NCBI GenBank assembly: GCA_002082585.1
Contig: CP020563.1
Location: 7,186,001 to 7,250,000, forward strand
Direction: 5' to 3'
Origin: Kitasatospora albolonga
GTDB lineage: Bacteria > Actinomycetota > Actinomycetes > Streptomycetales > Streptomycetaceae
DNA: 64,000 nt
The notes beneath the pieces were generated by a model, which saw nothing but the letters and a program-made list of their open reading frames with translations, was not told the origin of the DNA and did no database searches. Position 1 is the stretch's first letter, and each line of letters opens with the position of its first letter. Positions 15,342 through 23,648 of the stretch are shown piece after piece. The position numbers and the translations under genes are program-made.

Positions 15342-17350
15342 GCGGAGACCTCCAGAGGGTCGAGCTTGTTCGCTTTCCGGATCTCGTCGACGATACGGCC
15401 GATGATCTCCGTGATGCCGAAGTCCTTCGGGGTGAAGACGGCGGCCACACCGGCTTCGATGAGCGCGGCGGCGTCCGCCGGAGGGATGATGCCGCCCGCG
15501 ATCACGGGGATGTCCGGCGCCCCGGCCTCGCGCAGCCGGTGCAGCACGTCGGGCACCAGCTCCGCGTGCGAGCCGGAGAGGATGGAGAGCCCCACGCAGT
15601 GCACGTCCTCGGCGAGCGCCGCGTCGGTGATCTGCTCGGGGGTCAGCCGGATGCCCTGGTAGACCACCTCGAAACCGGCGTCACGGGCCCGTACGGCGAT
15701 CTGCTCGGCCCCGTTGGAGTGCCCGTCCAGACCCGGCTTGCCGACCAGCAGGCGCAGCCGTCCCACGCCCAGGTCGGCGGCGGTACGGGTGACCTTCTCG
15801 CGGACCAGCGAGAGCGTGCTGCCCGGCTCGGCGGCCACCGCGACCGGGGCCGAGGAGACCCCGGTGGGCGCGCGGAACTCGCCGAAGACGTCCCGCAGCG
15901 CCCAGGACCACTCGCCGGTGGTGACGCCCGCGCGGGCGCACTCGACGGTGGCTTCCATCATGTTCTCGGTGCCCGCGGCGGCCTTCTTCAGCGCGGCCAG
16001 CGCCTCCGTCGCACGGGCCTCGTCGCGGTTGTCCCGCCACTCGTGGAGGGCGGCGACGACCCGGGCCTCGTTCGCCGGGTCGACGGTCATGATCGCGCCG
16101 TCCAGGTCGGAGGTGAGCGGGTTGGGCTCGGTCGTCTCGTAGATGTTGACGCCGACGATCTTCTCCTGGCCGCCCTCGATCCGGGCCCGCCGCGCCGCGT
16201 GCGAGGAGACCAGCTCCGACTTCAGGTAGCCGGACTCGACGGCCGCCATCGCGCCGCCCATCTGCTGGATGCGGTCGATCTCCGCGAGCGACTCCTCGAC
16301 CAGGGCGTCCACCTTGGCCTCGATGACGTGCGAACCGGCGAAGATGTCCTCGTACTCCAGCAGATCGCTCTCGTGGGCCAGCACCTGCTGGATACGGAGC
16401 GACCACTGCTGGTCCCAGGGGCGCGGCAGCCCCAGCGCCTCGTTCCAGGCCGGGAGCTGCACCGCGCGGGCGCGGGCGTCCTTGGAGAGGGTGACGGCCA
16501 GCATCTCCAGGACGATGCGCTGGACGTTGTTCTCCGGCTGCGCCTCGGTCAGGCCGAGGGAGTTGACCTGGACGCCGTAGCGGAAGCGGCGCTGCTTGGC
16601 GTCGGTGATGCCGTACCGCTCGCGGGTGACGCGGTCCCAGATACGGCCGAAGGCGCGCATCTTGCACATCTCCTCGATGAAGCGGACGCCCGCGTTCACG
16701 AAGAACGAGATCCGGGCGACCACATCACCGAACTTCTCCTCCGGGACCTGGCCCGAGTCGCGGACCGCGTCGAGCACCGCGATGGCGGTCGACATGGCGT
16801 ACGCGATCTCCTGGACCGGGGTCGCCCCCGCCTCCTGGAGGTGGTAGCTGCAGATGTTGATCGGGTTCCACTTGGGGATGCGGTTGACCGTGTACGTGAT
16901 CATGTCGGTGGTCAGCCGCAGCGAGGGCACCGGCGGGAAGACGTGCGTCCCGCGCGAGAGGTACTCCTTCACGATGTCGTTCTGCGTGGTCCCCTGGAGC
17001 TTGCCGGGGTCGGCCCCCTGCTCCTCCGCGACCACCTGGTAGAGCGCCAGCAGCCACATGGCGGTCGCGTTGATCGTCATCGAGGTGTTCATCTGCTCCA
17101 GGGGGATGTCCTGGAACAGCCGGCGCATGTCACCGAGGTGCGAGACGGGCACACCGACACGGCCCACCTCGCCGCGGGCGAGAATGTGGTCCGGGTCGTA
17201 TCCGGTCTGCGTCGGCAGATCGAAGGCGACCGAGAGACCCGTCTGGCCCTTGGCGAGGTTGCGGCGGTACAGCTCGTTGGACGCCTCGGCGGTCGAGTGA
17301 CCGGCGTACGTCCGCATGAGCCAGGGCCGGTCCTTCTGACGTTCGGTCAT
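15338..17350 (-). CDS. meaA: Ethylmalonyl-CoA mutase (B12-dependent; MeaA)
   Basis: A 670-residue acyl-CoA mutase with an N-terminal substrate barrel (AEASNELYRRNLAKGQTGLSVAFDLPTQTGYD near residue 17-48, the family signature) and a C-terminal cobalamin domain from about 530 with the base-off motif D-x-H-x-x-G seen as LDGHSNG at about 540, followed by SILSGSH and GGIIPP. It converts ethylmalonyl-CoA to methylsuccinyl-CoA. Length and the missing linker fit MeaA/Ecm rather than methylmalonyl-CoA mutase large subunit, and it sits directly downstream of ccr. Stop-start overlap with the lyase gene marks an operon. Confidence 0.94.
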   Translation of the reverse strand: MTERQKDRPWLMRTYAGHSTAEASNELYRRNLAKGQTGLSVAFDLPTQTGYDPDHILARGEVGRVGVPVSHLGDMRRLFQDIPLEQMNTSMTINATAMWLLALYQVVAEEQGADPGKLQGTTQNDIVKEYLSRGTHVFPPVPSLRLTTDMITYTVNRIPKWNPINICSYHLQEAGATPVQEIAYAMSTAIAVLDAVRDSGQVPEEKFGDVVARISFFVNAGVRFIEEMCKMRAFGRIWDRVTRERYGITDAKQRRFRYGVQVNSLGLTEAQPENNVQRIVLEMLAVTLSKDARARAVQLPAWNEALGLPRPWDQQWSLRIQQVLAHESDLLEYEDIFAGSHVIEAKVDALVEESLAEIDRIQQMGGAMAAVESGYLKSELVSSHAARRARIEGGQEKIVGVNIYETTEPNPLTSDLDGAIMTVDPANEARVVAALHEWRDNRDEARATEALAALKKAAAGTENMMEATVECARAGVTTGEWSWALRDVFGEFRAPTGVSSAPVAVAAEPGSTLSLVREKVTRTAADLGVGRLRLLVGKPGLDGHSNGAEQIAVRARDAGFEVVYQGIRLTPEQITDAALAEDVHCVGLSILSGSHAELVPDVLHRLREAGAPDIPVIAGGIIPPADAAALIEAGVAAVFTPKDFGITEIIGRIVDEIRKANKLDPLEVSA

Positions 17351-17359
17351 GGGAGAACC

Positions 17360-18697
17360 TCAGACGTTGCGGAAGCGGTTGATGGCGTCGATGTGCTGCT
17401 CGCGCATTTCCTGGTCGCGCACGCCCAGGCCCTCGCGCGGGGCCAGTGCCAGGACGCCGACCTTGCCCTGGTGGACGTTGCGGTGGACGTCGTGGGCGGC
17501 CTGGCCGGTCTCCTCCAGCGTGTACGTCCTGGAGAGCGTCGGGTGGATCTTGCCCTTGGCGATCAGGCGGTTGGCCTCCCACGCCTCGCGGTAGTTGGCG
17601 AAGTGGGAGCCGATGATGCGCTTGAGGGACATCCACAGGTAGCGGTTGTCGTACTCGTGCATGTAGCCCGAGGTGGAGGCGCAGGTGGTGATCGTGCCGC
17701 CCTTGCGGGTGACGTAGACCGAGGCGCCGAAGGTCTCGCGGCCCGGGTGCTCGAAGACGATGTCGATGTCCTCGCCGCCGGTGAACTCGCGGATGCGCTT
17801 GCCGAAGCGCTTCCACTCCCTGGGGTCCTGGGTGCGCTCGTCCTTCCAGAACCGGTAGCCCTCGGCGTTGCGGTCGATGACCGCCTCGGCGCCCATCGCC
17901 CGGCAGATGTCGGCCTTCTCCGGGGAGGAGACGACACAGATCGGGTTGGCGCCGCCTGCCAGCGCGAACTGCGTGGCGTAGGAGCCGAGTCCGCCGCTGG
18001 CGCCCCAGATCAGCACGTTGTCGCCCTGCTTCATGCCCGCGCCGTTGCGCGAGACGAGCTGGCGGTACGCGGTCGAGTTGACCAGGCCCGGCGCCGCGGC
18101 CTCCTCCCAGCTGAGGTGCTTGGGCTTCGGCATCAGCTGGTTGGACTTGACGAGCGCGATCTCCGCCAGGCCGCCGAAGTTGGTCTCGAAGCCCCAGATG
18201 CGCTGCTCGGGGTCGAGCATCGTGTCGTTGTGGCCGTCGGAGGACTCCAGCTCGACGGAGAGGCAGTGCGCGACGACCTCGTCGCCCGGGTTCCAGGCGT
18301 TCACGCCGGGGCCGGTGCGCAGGACGACGCCCGCCAGGTCCGAGCCGATGACGTGGTACGGCAGGTCGTGGCGCTTGGTGAGCTCGCTGAGCCGTCCGTA
18401 CCGCTCCAGGAAGCCGAAGGTGGAGACCGGCTCGAAGATCGAGGTCCAGACGGAGTTGTAGTTCACCGAACTGGCCATCACGGCGACGAGGGCCTCGCCG
18501 GGGCCGAGCTCGGGGACCGGGACCTCGTCCAGGTGGAGCGACTTGCGGGGGTCCTTGTCGCGGGACTCGAGCCCCGCGAACATCTCCGCCTCGTCCTTGT
18601 GCACGGTGATCGCGCGGTAGGACTCGGGGAGGGACAGGGCCGCGAAGTCCGCGGCCGTGCTGTCCTGCGACTGGATGGCGTCCAGGATTTCCTTCAC
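17360..18697 (-). CDS. ccr: Crotonyl-CoA carboxylase/reductase
   Basis: The 445-residue enzyme is a medium-chain reductase of the Ccr class: LGPGEALVAVMASSVNYNSVW near residue 65, GSDLAGVVLRTG near 118, the NADPH-binding GASGGLGSYATQFA near 229, and FEHPGRETFGASVY near 319, all characteristic. It reductively carboxylates crotonyl-CoA to (2S)-ethylmalonyl-CoA, committing acetyl-CoA carbon to the ethylmalonyl-CoA pathway and supplying the polyketide extender. The start is a GTG (VKEILDAIQS) preceded by GGAGG; upstream in-frame codons are leader. A probable promoter with two operator-like sites lies about 230 bp upstream. Confidence 0.95.
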   Translation of the reverse strand: MKEILDAIQSQDSTAADFAALSLPESYRAITVHKDEAEMFAGLESRDKDPRKSLHLDEVPVPELGPGEALVAVMASSVNYNSVWTSIFEPVSTFGFLERYGRLSELTKRHDLPYHVIGSDLAGVVLRTGPGVNAWNPGDEVVAHCLSVELESSDGHNDTMLDPEQRIWGFETNFGGLAEIALVKSNQLMPKPKHLSWEEAAAPGLVNSTAYRQLVSRNGAGMKQGDNVLIWGASGGLGSYATQFALAGGANPICVVSSPEKADICRAMGAEAVIDRNAEGYRFWKDERTQDPREWKRFGKRIREFTGGEDIDIVFEHPGRETFGASVYVTRKGGTITTCASTSGYMHEYDNRYLWMSLKRIIGSHFANYREAWEANRLIAKGKIHPTLSRTYTLEETGQAAHDVHRNVHQGKVGVLALAPREGLGVRDQEMREQHIDAINRFRNV

Positions 18698-18927
18698 GGT
18701 GTTGCCTCCGGTGATGCGGCGTCGAGGGAACGCTTGAGGGGCCCTGCTGGCAGGGGAGCGGTGCGGTGTGGAGGTGTATTGCCGTCGGTTCGGCGAGTGG
18801 GGCTTCGGCTGTGCTCGGGTGGGAGCGAAGGGTGCCTGTGACGCAGGCGTCCGGGCGCGCAGCACGGTGGTTGCGGGGACAGCCGGCGTACGTGAGATCC
18901 CAGCACGCCGGCCGCCCGGACACCTTC

Positions 18928-18956
18928 AACGTATGGCACTCCGTGACACCTGACAA
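18928..18956 (-). promoter_or_regulatory. Probable ccr promoter
   Basis: TTGTCA (18956-18951) and TACGTT (18933-18928) are separated by exactly 17 bp on the minus strand, a good principal-sigma promoter for this genus. It predicts a leader of about 220 nt before the ccr GTG. The DUF1996 promoter at 52559 uses the same -10 and spacing. Confidence 0.6.
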
Positions 18957-18970
18957 GGCACCCAGTGCCA
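18934..18970. promoter_or_regulatory. Two operator-like inverted repeats flanking the ccr -35 box
   Basis: GGCAC-N3-GTGCC (18957-18969, perfect) abuts the -35 hexamer on its upstream side, and TGGCAC-N3-GTGAC (18934-18947) fills the spacer between -35 and -10. Their centres are 22 bp apart, two helical turns. The second form recurs as TGGCAC-N3-GTGAC at 20771-20784, inside the start of the nearby TetR gene. Confidence 0.55.
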
Positions 18971-19054
18971 ACAATTTCTCTCACTTGTCATCTCGTAGGC
19001 ACGCATGAGCAACACGATGGGCGTTACGAGACGTTCTGTCCTGCTGGCAGGCGG

Positions 19055-19861
19055 TTACCGGCCGGGTCGGTACACATACGGCGTCGTCGTCCCCAGCTCC
19101 AGGAAGCCCAGCCGCCGCAGGATCGGGGCCGACAGGGCGGTCGCGTCGACCTGGAGATACCGGTAGCCCCGCTCCACGGCGATCCGCGCCCGGTACGCCA
19201 CCAGCGCCCGGTAGACGCCCCTCCCGCGCCACGCGGCCACCGTCCCGCCGCCCCAGAGCCCCGCGAACCCCGTGCCCGGGTACAGCTCCATCCGCCCGGA
19301 GCAGACCGGCTCCCCGTCGGCGTCCACCGCCAGCACCGCGACGAAGTCCTCGGGCGCCTCCTCCAGCCGCCGCACCACCTGGTGGAGCAGACGGCTCCCG
19401 TCGGTGCCGAAGGCCCGCTCATGGGCCCGGGCCATCAGCTCAGCCCCCGCCGCGTCGGTCACCGGCCGCAGGCTCACCCCCTCGGGCAGCCCGACCGCCC
19501 CGGCCGACGGCCCCGCCGGGGCCACCAGCAGGGCCTCCGGCTCCTCCGGTACGAACCCGGCGGCCCGCAGCCGTTCCCCCAGGTCGGCGGGGCGGTCGTG
19601 GGCGTACAGCTTCCACTCGAACTCCGGCAGCCCGAGGGACGTGCAGTGCGCGATCTGCGCGGCGACGGCGGCATCGGCCCCCCGGGCGTCCAGCCCCGGG
19701 TCCGACCACACCACCCCGTTCCAGTCGTCCGGGCCGCCGACCTGGCGTACGACGGGCCCGGCGCGTTCGACCCGTACGCCGGGGCCGTCGGGGCGGGCGT
19801 GCTCCCGTATCCCGCGGTCGAAGAGGCGGCGGATCTCGTCGGCGTTCTCAGGTGATCGCAT
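19055..19861 (-). CDS. GNAT-family N-acetyltransferase
   Basis: The 268-residue protein ends with a GNAT fold: VAVLAVDADGEPVCSGRMELYPGTGFAGLWGGGTVAAWRGRGVYRALVAYRARIAVERG contains the acetyl-CoA loop (A-W-R-G-R-G-V-Y, equivalent to R/Q-x-x-G-x-G/A) at about residue 210, followed by a beta-bulge strand and ILRRLGFLELG. The N-terminal 120 residues have no clear family and may be a degenerate first GNAT domain. Start at the ATG giving MRSPENADEI. The acyl acceptor is unknown. It sits between ccr and a TetR gene on the same strand. Confidence 0.8.
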   Translation of the reverse strand: MRSPENADEIRRLFDRGIREHARPDGPGVRVERAGPVVRQVGGPDDWNGVVWSDPGLDARGADAAVAAQIAHCTSLGLPEFEWKLYAHDRPADLGERLRAAGFVPEEPEALLVAPAGPSAGAVGLPEGVSLRPVTDAAGAELMARAHERAFGTDGSRLLHQVVRRLEEAPEDFVAVLAVDADGEPVCSGRMELYPGTGFAGLWGGGTVAAWRGRGVYRALVAYRARIAVERGYRYLQVDATALSAPILRRLGFLELGTTTPYVYRPGR

Positions 19862-19985
19862 CCGCGCACCCCAGCACAGCGGCGATCGGTGAGCCAGCGG
19901 ATTTCGGCCGCCGCCGGGCCGCGCCGCCGCGACGGCTCCGGCGCAAGCGGTACGGGCCGGACCGCCCACGCCGAGGAGTCCGGGC

Positions 19986-20801
19986 TCAGCGCTCCTTGAG
20001 GGCCTGCTGGATCGTCCGCATGACCTCGTCCAGCGGGGCGTCCGTACGGGCCACCGCGACCAGCACCTCGCCCTCGGTCGCCACCGTCGCCGCCGGGGCC
20101 CGGAGGGGCTCGGTCTGGGCGGTCCGGCCCGCCCCGATGCCGGTGCCGAAGGTGTCCCGCACGATGGCGAAGGCCCGGTCGAGCTGGGCCTCCACATCGC
20201 CCTGGCCGCCCGCCCGCAGCCAGCGGCGCAGTACGTGGTTGTGCGCGGTGACCACGGCGGACGCGGCCACCTCCGCCAGCAGCGGGTCGTTGTTGCCCAC
20301 GTGGTGGTCGCGCTCGTCGAAGTGGCCCAGCAGATAGCGGGTGAACAGCCGCTCGTAGCGGGCCACCGACGCGATCTCGGCCTCCCGGAGGGTGGGCACC
20401 TCACGGGTCAGTTTGTAACGGGCCACGGAGACGGCGGGCTTGGCCGCGTACATCTTCATGACCTCCTTGATGCCGCGGCACACGGTGTCGAGCGGATGCT
20501 CGTGCGCGGGGGCGGCGTTGAGGACGGCCTCGGCCCTGACGAGGGTGTCGTCGTGGTCCGGGAAGATGGCCTCTTCCTTGGAGCGGAAGTGGCGGAAGAA
20601 GGTCCGGCGGGCGACGCCCGCGGCGCCCGCGATCTCGTCGACGGTCGTCGCCTCGTAGCCTTTCGTGGCGAAGAGTTCCATCGCGGCTGCGGCCAGTTCG
20701 CGGCGCATCTTGAGCCGTTGGGCGGCGGCGCGCGATCCCGCGGCGGTCTCCGGGGCGTCGGGCGCGGCGGTGGCACGGGGTGACTTGGCGGGCTGGGACA
20801 T
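19986..20801 (-). CDS. TetR-family transcriptional regulator, candidate local regulator of ccr
   Basis: The 271-residue protein has an N-terminal TetR HTH at about residues 32-78 (LAAAAMELFATKGYEATTVDEIAGAAGVARRTFFRHFRSKEE), then a long all-helical ligand domain. Similar acyl-CoA-metabolism TetR regulators often recognise short inverted repeats in the genes they control. Start chosen at ATG 20801 (MSQPAKSP); an alternative ATG at 20819 adds six residues, and neither has a clear ribosome site, so a leaderless message is possible. The gene is flanked by ccr-side genes and by a 3-hydroxyacyl-CoA dehydrogenase. A copy of the ccr operator-like motif lies within its first ten codons. Confidence 0.85.
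   Translation of the reverse strand: MSQPAKSPRATAAPDAPETAAGSRAAAQRLKMRRELAAAAMELFATKGYEATTVDEIAGAAGVARRTFFRHFRSKEEAIFPDHDDTLVRAEAVLNAAPAHEHPLDTVCRGIKEVMKMYAAKPAVSVARYKLTREVPTLREAEIASVARYERLFTRYLLGHFDERDHHVGNNDPLLAEVAASAVVTAHNHVLRRWLRAGGQGDVEAQLDRAFAIVRDTFGTGIGAGRTAQTEPLRAPAATVATEGEVLVAVARTDAPLDEVMRTIQQALKER
20771..20784. promoter_or_regulatory. Copy of the ccr-type operator motif inside the TetR gene start
   Basis: TGGCAC-N3-GTGAC, matching all 11 fixed positions of the site in the ccr promoter spacer. It lies 17-30 bp inside the TetR coding start, where binding could block elongation if the message is leaderless. A chance match cannot be excluded. Confidence 0.4.
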
Positions 20802-20892
20802 GGCATGAACGTAACGCATCGGTGCAGGAGAGCGCGCCTTCGGGGGCGGGCCGCCGGAGGGTCCCAGCAGCCCGCCCCACCCGGCTCCCGGG

Positions 20893-22674
20893 TCAGCGAC
20901 GGGCATATTCGCGGAAGCCGCGGCCCGTCTTGCGGCCGAGGCAGCCCGCGGCCACCAGGTGCTCCAGCAGCGGCGCCGGGGCGAGCCCCGGGTCACGGAA
21001 CTCGCGGTGCAGCACCTTCTCGATCGCGAGGGAGACATCGAGCCCGACGACGTCCAGCAGTTCGAACGGGCCCATCGGGTACCCGCCGCCCAGCTTCATC
21101 GCCGCGTCGATGTCGTCCAGCGAGGCGTAGTGCTCCTCGACCATCTTGATCGCGTTGTTGAGGTACGGGAACAGCAGCGCGTTCACGATGAACCCGGCCC
21201 GGTCCCCGCAGTCCACCGGGTGCTTGCGGATCTTCGCGCAGACCGCGCGGACCGTGGCGTGGACGTCGTCGGCGGTCAGGACCGTACGGACGACCTCGAC
21301 CAGCTTCATCGCGGGCGCCGGGTTGAAGAAGTGCATCCCGATGACGTCCTCGGGCCGCGCGGTCGCCCGGGCGACGGCGATGACCGGCAGCGACGAGGTG
21401 GTGGTGGCGAGGACCGCGCCCGGCCGGCAGACCTTGTCCAGGGTCGCGAAGAGCTGCTGCTTGATCTCCAGGTCCTCGGCGACGGCCTCCACGGCGAGGT
21501 CGACCTCCGCGAAGGCGTCCAGCGAACCGGCCGCCGTGATCCGCCCCAGCGTCTCGTCGCGGGCCTCGGCCGTCAGCCGCCCCTTGCTGACCGAGCGCTC
21601 CAGCGACTTGGCGATCCGGCCCTTGGCGACGTCGGCCTTCTCCTGGCTGCGGGCCGCGAGGACGACGGTGTACCCGGCCTTGGCGAAGACCTCCGCGATC
21701 CCGGACGCCATCGTTCCGGAGCCCGCGACCCCGACGGAGCCGACCGGACGCCCCTCACCGGCCGCCGCCTCCGGGGACGGGGTCAGCGCGTCGGGCACCA
21801 CGGTCTGGCTGCCCGGAGCCTCGTACGTGTAGAAGCCGCGCCCCGCCTTGCGCCCGGTCAGCCCCGCCTCGCTCAGCTGGCCGAGGACGGGGGCGGGGGC
21901 GTGGAGGCGGTCGTGGGAGGCGGCGTACATGGCCTCCAGGACCGTCCGGGCGGTGTCGATGCCGATCAGGTCCAGCAGGGCGAGCGGGCCCATGGGCAGC
22001 CCGCAGCCCAGCTTCATCGCCGCGTCGATGTCCTCGCGGGACGCGTAGTTCGCCTCGTACATCGCGGCGGCCTGGTTGAGGTAGCCGAAGAGCAGCCCGT
22101 CCGCGACGAACCCGGGCCGGTCCCCGACCGCGACCGGCTCCTTGCCGAGCTCCCGGGCCAGCTGGGTGACGGCCTCGACGGCGGGCGGCGCGGTCAGCAC
22201 CGAGGAGACCACCTCGACCAGCTTCATCGCGGGCGCCGGGTTGAAGAAGTGCAGACCGAGCACGCGCTCGGGGCGCTGCGACTCGGCGGCCAGCCGGGTC
22301 ACCGACAGGGCGTTCGTGCCGGTGGCGAGGATCGCGGCGGGGGAGACGATCGCGTCCAGCTCCCGGAACACCTGCTGCTTGATCTCGTACGTCTCCGGCA
22401 CGACCTCGATGACCAGCTCGGCCCCGGCGGCGGCCCGGAGCGTGTCGGAGGTACGGAACCGGGCGAGCGCGGCGGCCCGCTCCTGCTCGGTGATCCGCCC
22501 GCGCGCGACGGCCCGCGCGGTGGACGCTTCGAGGGAGGTGACGGCCTGCCGGGCGGCCGCCTCGCTGATGTCGATACCGATGACCTCGCGGCCCGCGAGG
22601 GCCAGCACCTCGGCGATACCGGTGCCCATGGTGCCGAGGCCGACGACGGCAATGGTGGAGAGCGGGGTGTCCAT
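20893..22674 (-). CDS. 3-hydroxyacyl-CoA (3-hydroxybutyryl-CoA) dehydrogenase, tandem-duplicated
   Basis: The 593-residue protein consists of two full copies of the 3HCDH fold. Copy 1 (about 5-295) starts with the NAD motif VVGLGTMGTGIAEV; copy 2 (about 305-593) with VAGSGTMASGIAEVF. Both contain HFFNPAPAMKLVEVV with the catalytic His and both end in a GLxGRKxGRGFY/REY helix. It oxidises 3-hydroxyacyl-CoA, probably 3-hydroxybutyryl-CoA feeding crotonyl-CoA and hence Ccr. Start is the ATG 7 nt after GGAG (MDTPLSTIAV). The stretch upstream in the same frame is leader. Such double enzymes occur in actinomycetes. Confidence 0.9.
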   Translation of the reverse strand: MDTPLSTIAVVGLGTMGTGIAEVLALAGREVIGIDISEAAARQAVTSLEASTARAVARGRITEQERAAALARFRTSDTLRAAAGAELVIEVVPETYEIKQQVFRELDAIVSPAAILATGTNALSVTRLAAESQRPERVLGLHFFNPAPAMKLVEVVSSVLTAPPAVEAVTQLARELGKEPVAVGDRPGFVADGLLFGYLNQAAAMYEANYASREDIDAAMKLGCGLPMGPLALLDLIGIDTARTVLEAMYAASHDRLHAPAPVLGQLSEAGLTGRKAGRGFYTYEAPGSQTVVPDALTPSPEAAAGEGRPVGSVGVAGSGTMASGIAEVFAKAGYTVVLAARSQEKADVAKGRIAKSLERSVSKGRLTAEARDETLGRITAAGSLDAFAEVDLAVEAVAEDLEIKQQLFATLDKVCRPGAVLATTTSSLPVIAVARATARPEDVIGMHFFNPAPAMKLVEVVRTVLTADDVHATVRAVCAKIRKHPVDCGDRAGFIVNALLFPYLNNAIKMVEEHYASLDDIDAAMKLGGGYPMGPFELLDVVGLDVSLAIEKVLHREFRDPGLAPAPLLEHLVAAGCLGRKTGRGFREYARR

Positions 22675-23042
22675 CACGGGACTCCAGGGTGAGTGACGAC
22701 TGTGGGAGCACGGCGCGCGCGGCGATGAGGGAGCGGCGCGAGGCATGCGGGGCGCGTGGCCGCGTTGGCGTACGGCGCGATGCGTGTCGTGGAGCGTGGG
22801 GCCGGGAGCGCGGGGAGCACGCCCGGCCGTGAGGGGTGACGGACTCTGTCCCGGAGTCGCGTCGCACGGAACTGCCGAACCGACAAGCACTCCGGGTGGC
22901 TGCGTCACCAGGCCACCGGAGTCGCGGGGAGTGTGTTCCCGCTCAGATGAGATTAACCGGCGAGTAACGAGCGCGCCACCCCTGGCCCTTTGTGCGCTGG
23001 ACCACATCAACTCCGCCCCCGGCGCCCGCACGGAGCGTGTTC
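22675..23042. other. Divergent intergenic region
   Basis: No gene is supported between the 3HCDH gene and the HEAT-repeat gene. It contains a near-palindrome CTCCGGGTGGC...GCCACCGGAG at about 22890-22922 and an A/T-richer element TTAACCGGCGAGTAA (22953-22967) that resembles inverted-repeat operators of lipid regulators. Promoters for both genes should lie here. Confidence 0.5.
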
Positions 23043-23627
23043 ATGGATACGCTGAGCGTCATGGACGAGGAACTCCGTTCGCTCATGGACCGGTTACGCG
23101 ACGAGGCGGCCGGGTCGGCCGCGTACGACCTGCTCGTGACGACCGACGACAACGAGGCGCTGGCCCGGGTCCTGGTGGAGCCCGGACGTCCGCTCTGGGC
23201 CCGGGAGATCGCCGCCTTCCGGCTCGGCTGCGCGGGTGACCGGCGGGCCTTCGAGGCGCTGGTGCTCCTGCTCAACCACCGCGACCCCGAACGCTGCGTC
23301 TCCGCCTGCCACGCCCTGGCCGAGCTGAACGACCCCCGCACGCCCCGGGCCGCCGCCGCGCTCGCGACCAACACCCTGCGCACCGCGTACGCCGTGCACC
23401 CGGTGCGCCTGCTCACCATCCTGCGGGCCCCGGAGGCGGTGCCCGCCCTGGTCGCCACCCTCCACCGTCTGCTGGCCCCCGGGGAGCCGCACTGGCAGGT
23501 GGCGCTGGCCTGCGTGGAGGGCCTCGGCCAGCTCGGCGACCGGCGGGCCCGCCCGGTCCTCACGGCGGCCCTCCCGCACCCGCGCCTGGGGACGGCGGCG
23601 GCGCGGGCGCTGGGACGGCTGCGGTAG
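23043..23627 (+). CDS. HEAT-repeat protein with an early TTA codon
   Basis: The 194-residue, helical protein is built of HEAT/PBS-lyase-like repeats of about 31 residues (for example WAREIAAFRLGCAGDRRAFEALVLLL, VSACHALAELNDPRTPRAAAAL, VALACVEGLGQLGDRRARPVLTAAL). No catalytic domain is present, so it is probably a scaffold or partner-binding protein. Start is the ATG 7 nt after GGAG; a longer ORF lacks a ribosome site. Codon 18 is TTA (23094-23096), close to the start, the typical place for bldA-dependent control. Divergent from the 3HCDH gene. Confidence 0.85.
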   Translation: MDTLSVMDEELRSLMDRLRDEAAGSAAYDLLVTTDDNEALARVLVEPGRPLWAREIAAFRLGCAGDRRAFEALVLLLNHRDPERCVSACHALAELNDPRTPRAAAALATNTLRTAYAVHPVRLLTILRAPEAVPALVATLHRLLAPGEPHWQVALACVEGLGQLGDRRARPVLTAALPHPRLGTAAARALGRLR

Positions 23628-23648
23628 GGGCGGGCCCCCGGGAGGCTC

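Larger units (their letters stand above)
18698..19054. other. Intergenic: ccr leader and promoter region
   Basis: No gene is supported. It carries the proposed ccr promoter, the two inverted-repeat operators and a 220-nt leader with no recognisable riboswitch: I found no cobalamin-box-like conserved segment despite the B12-dependent gene in the operon. The part from about 18928 to 19045 is less GC-rich than the leader. Confidence 0.55.

Noticed and set aside
15539..18841. 1100-codon plus-strand open frame opposite meaA and ccr
   Set aside because: Antisense shadow of two conserved enzymes; no motif and it crosses gene borders.
18698..18930. Cobalamin riboswitch in the ccr-meaA leader
   Set aside because: The operon has a B12-dependent mutase and a long leader, but I find no conserved B12-box-like segment or suitable architecture.
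20893..22674. Two neighbouring 3HCDH genes joined by a sequencing error
   Set aside because: One uninterrupted frame with a proper linker; double-domain enzymes of this size occur in actinomycetes.
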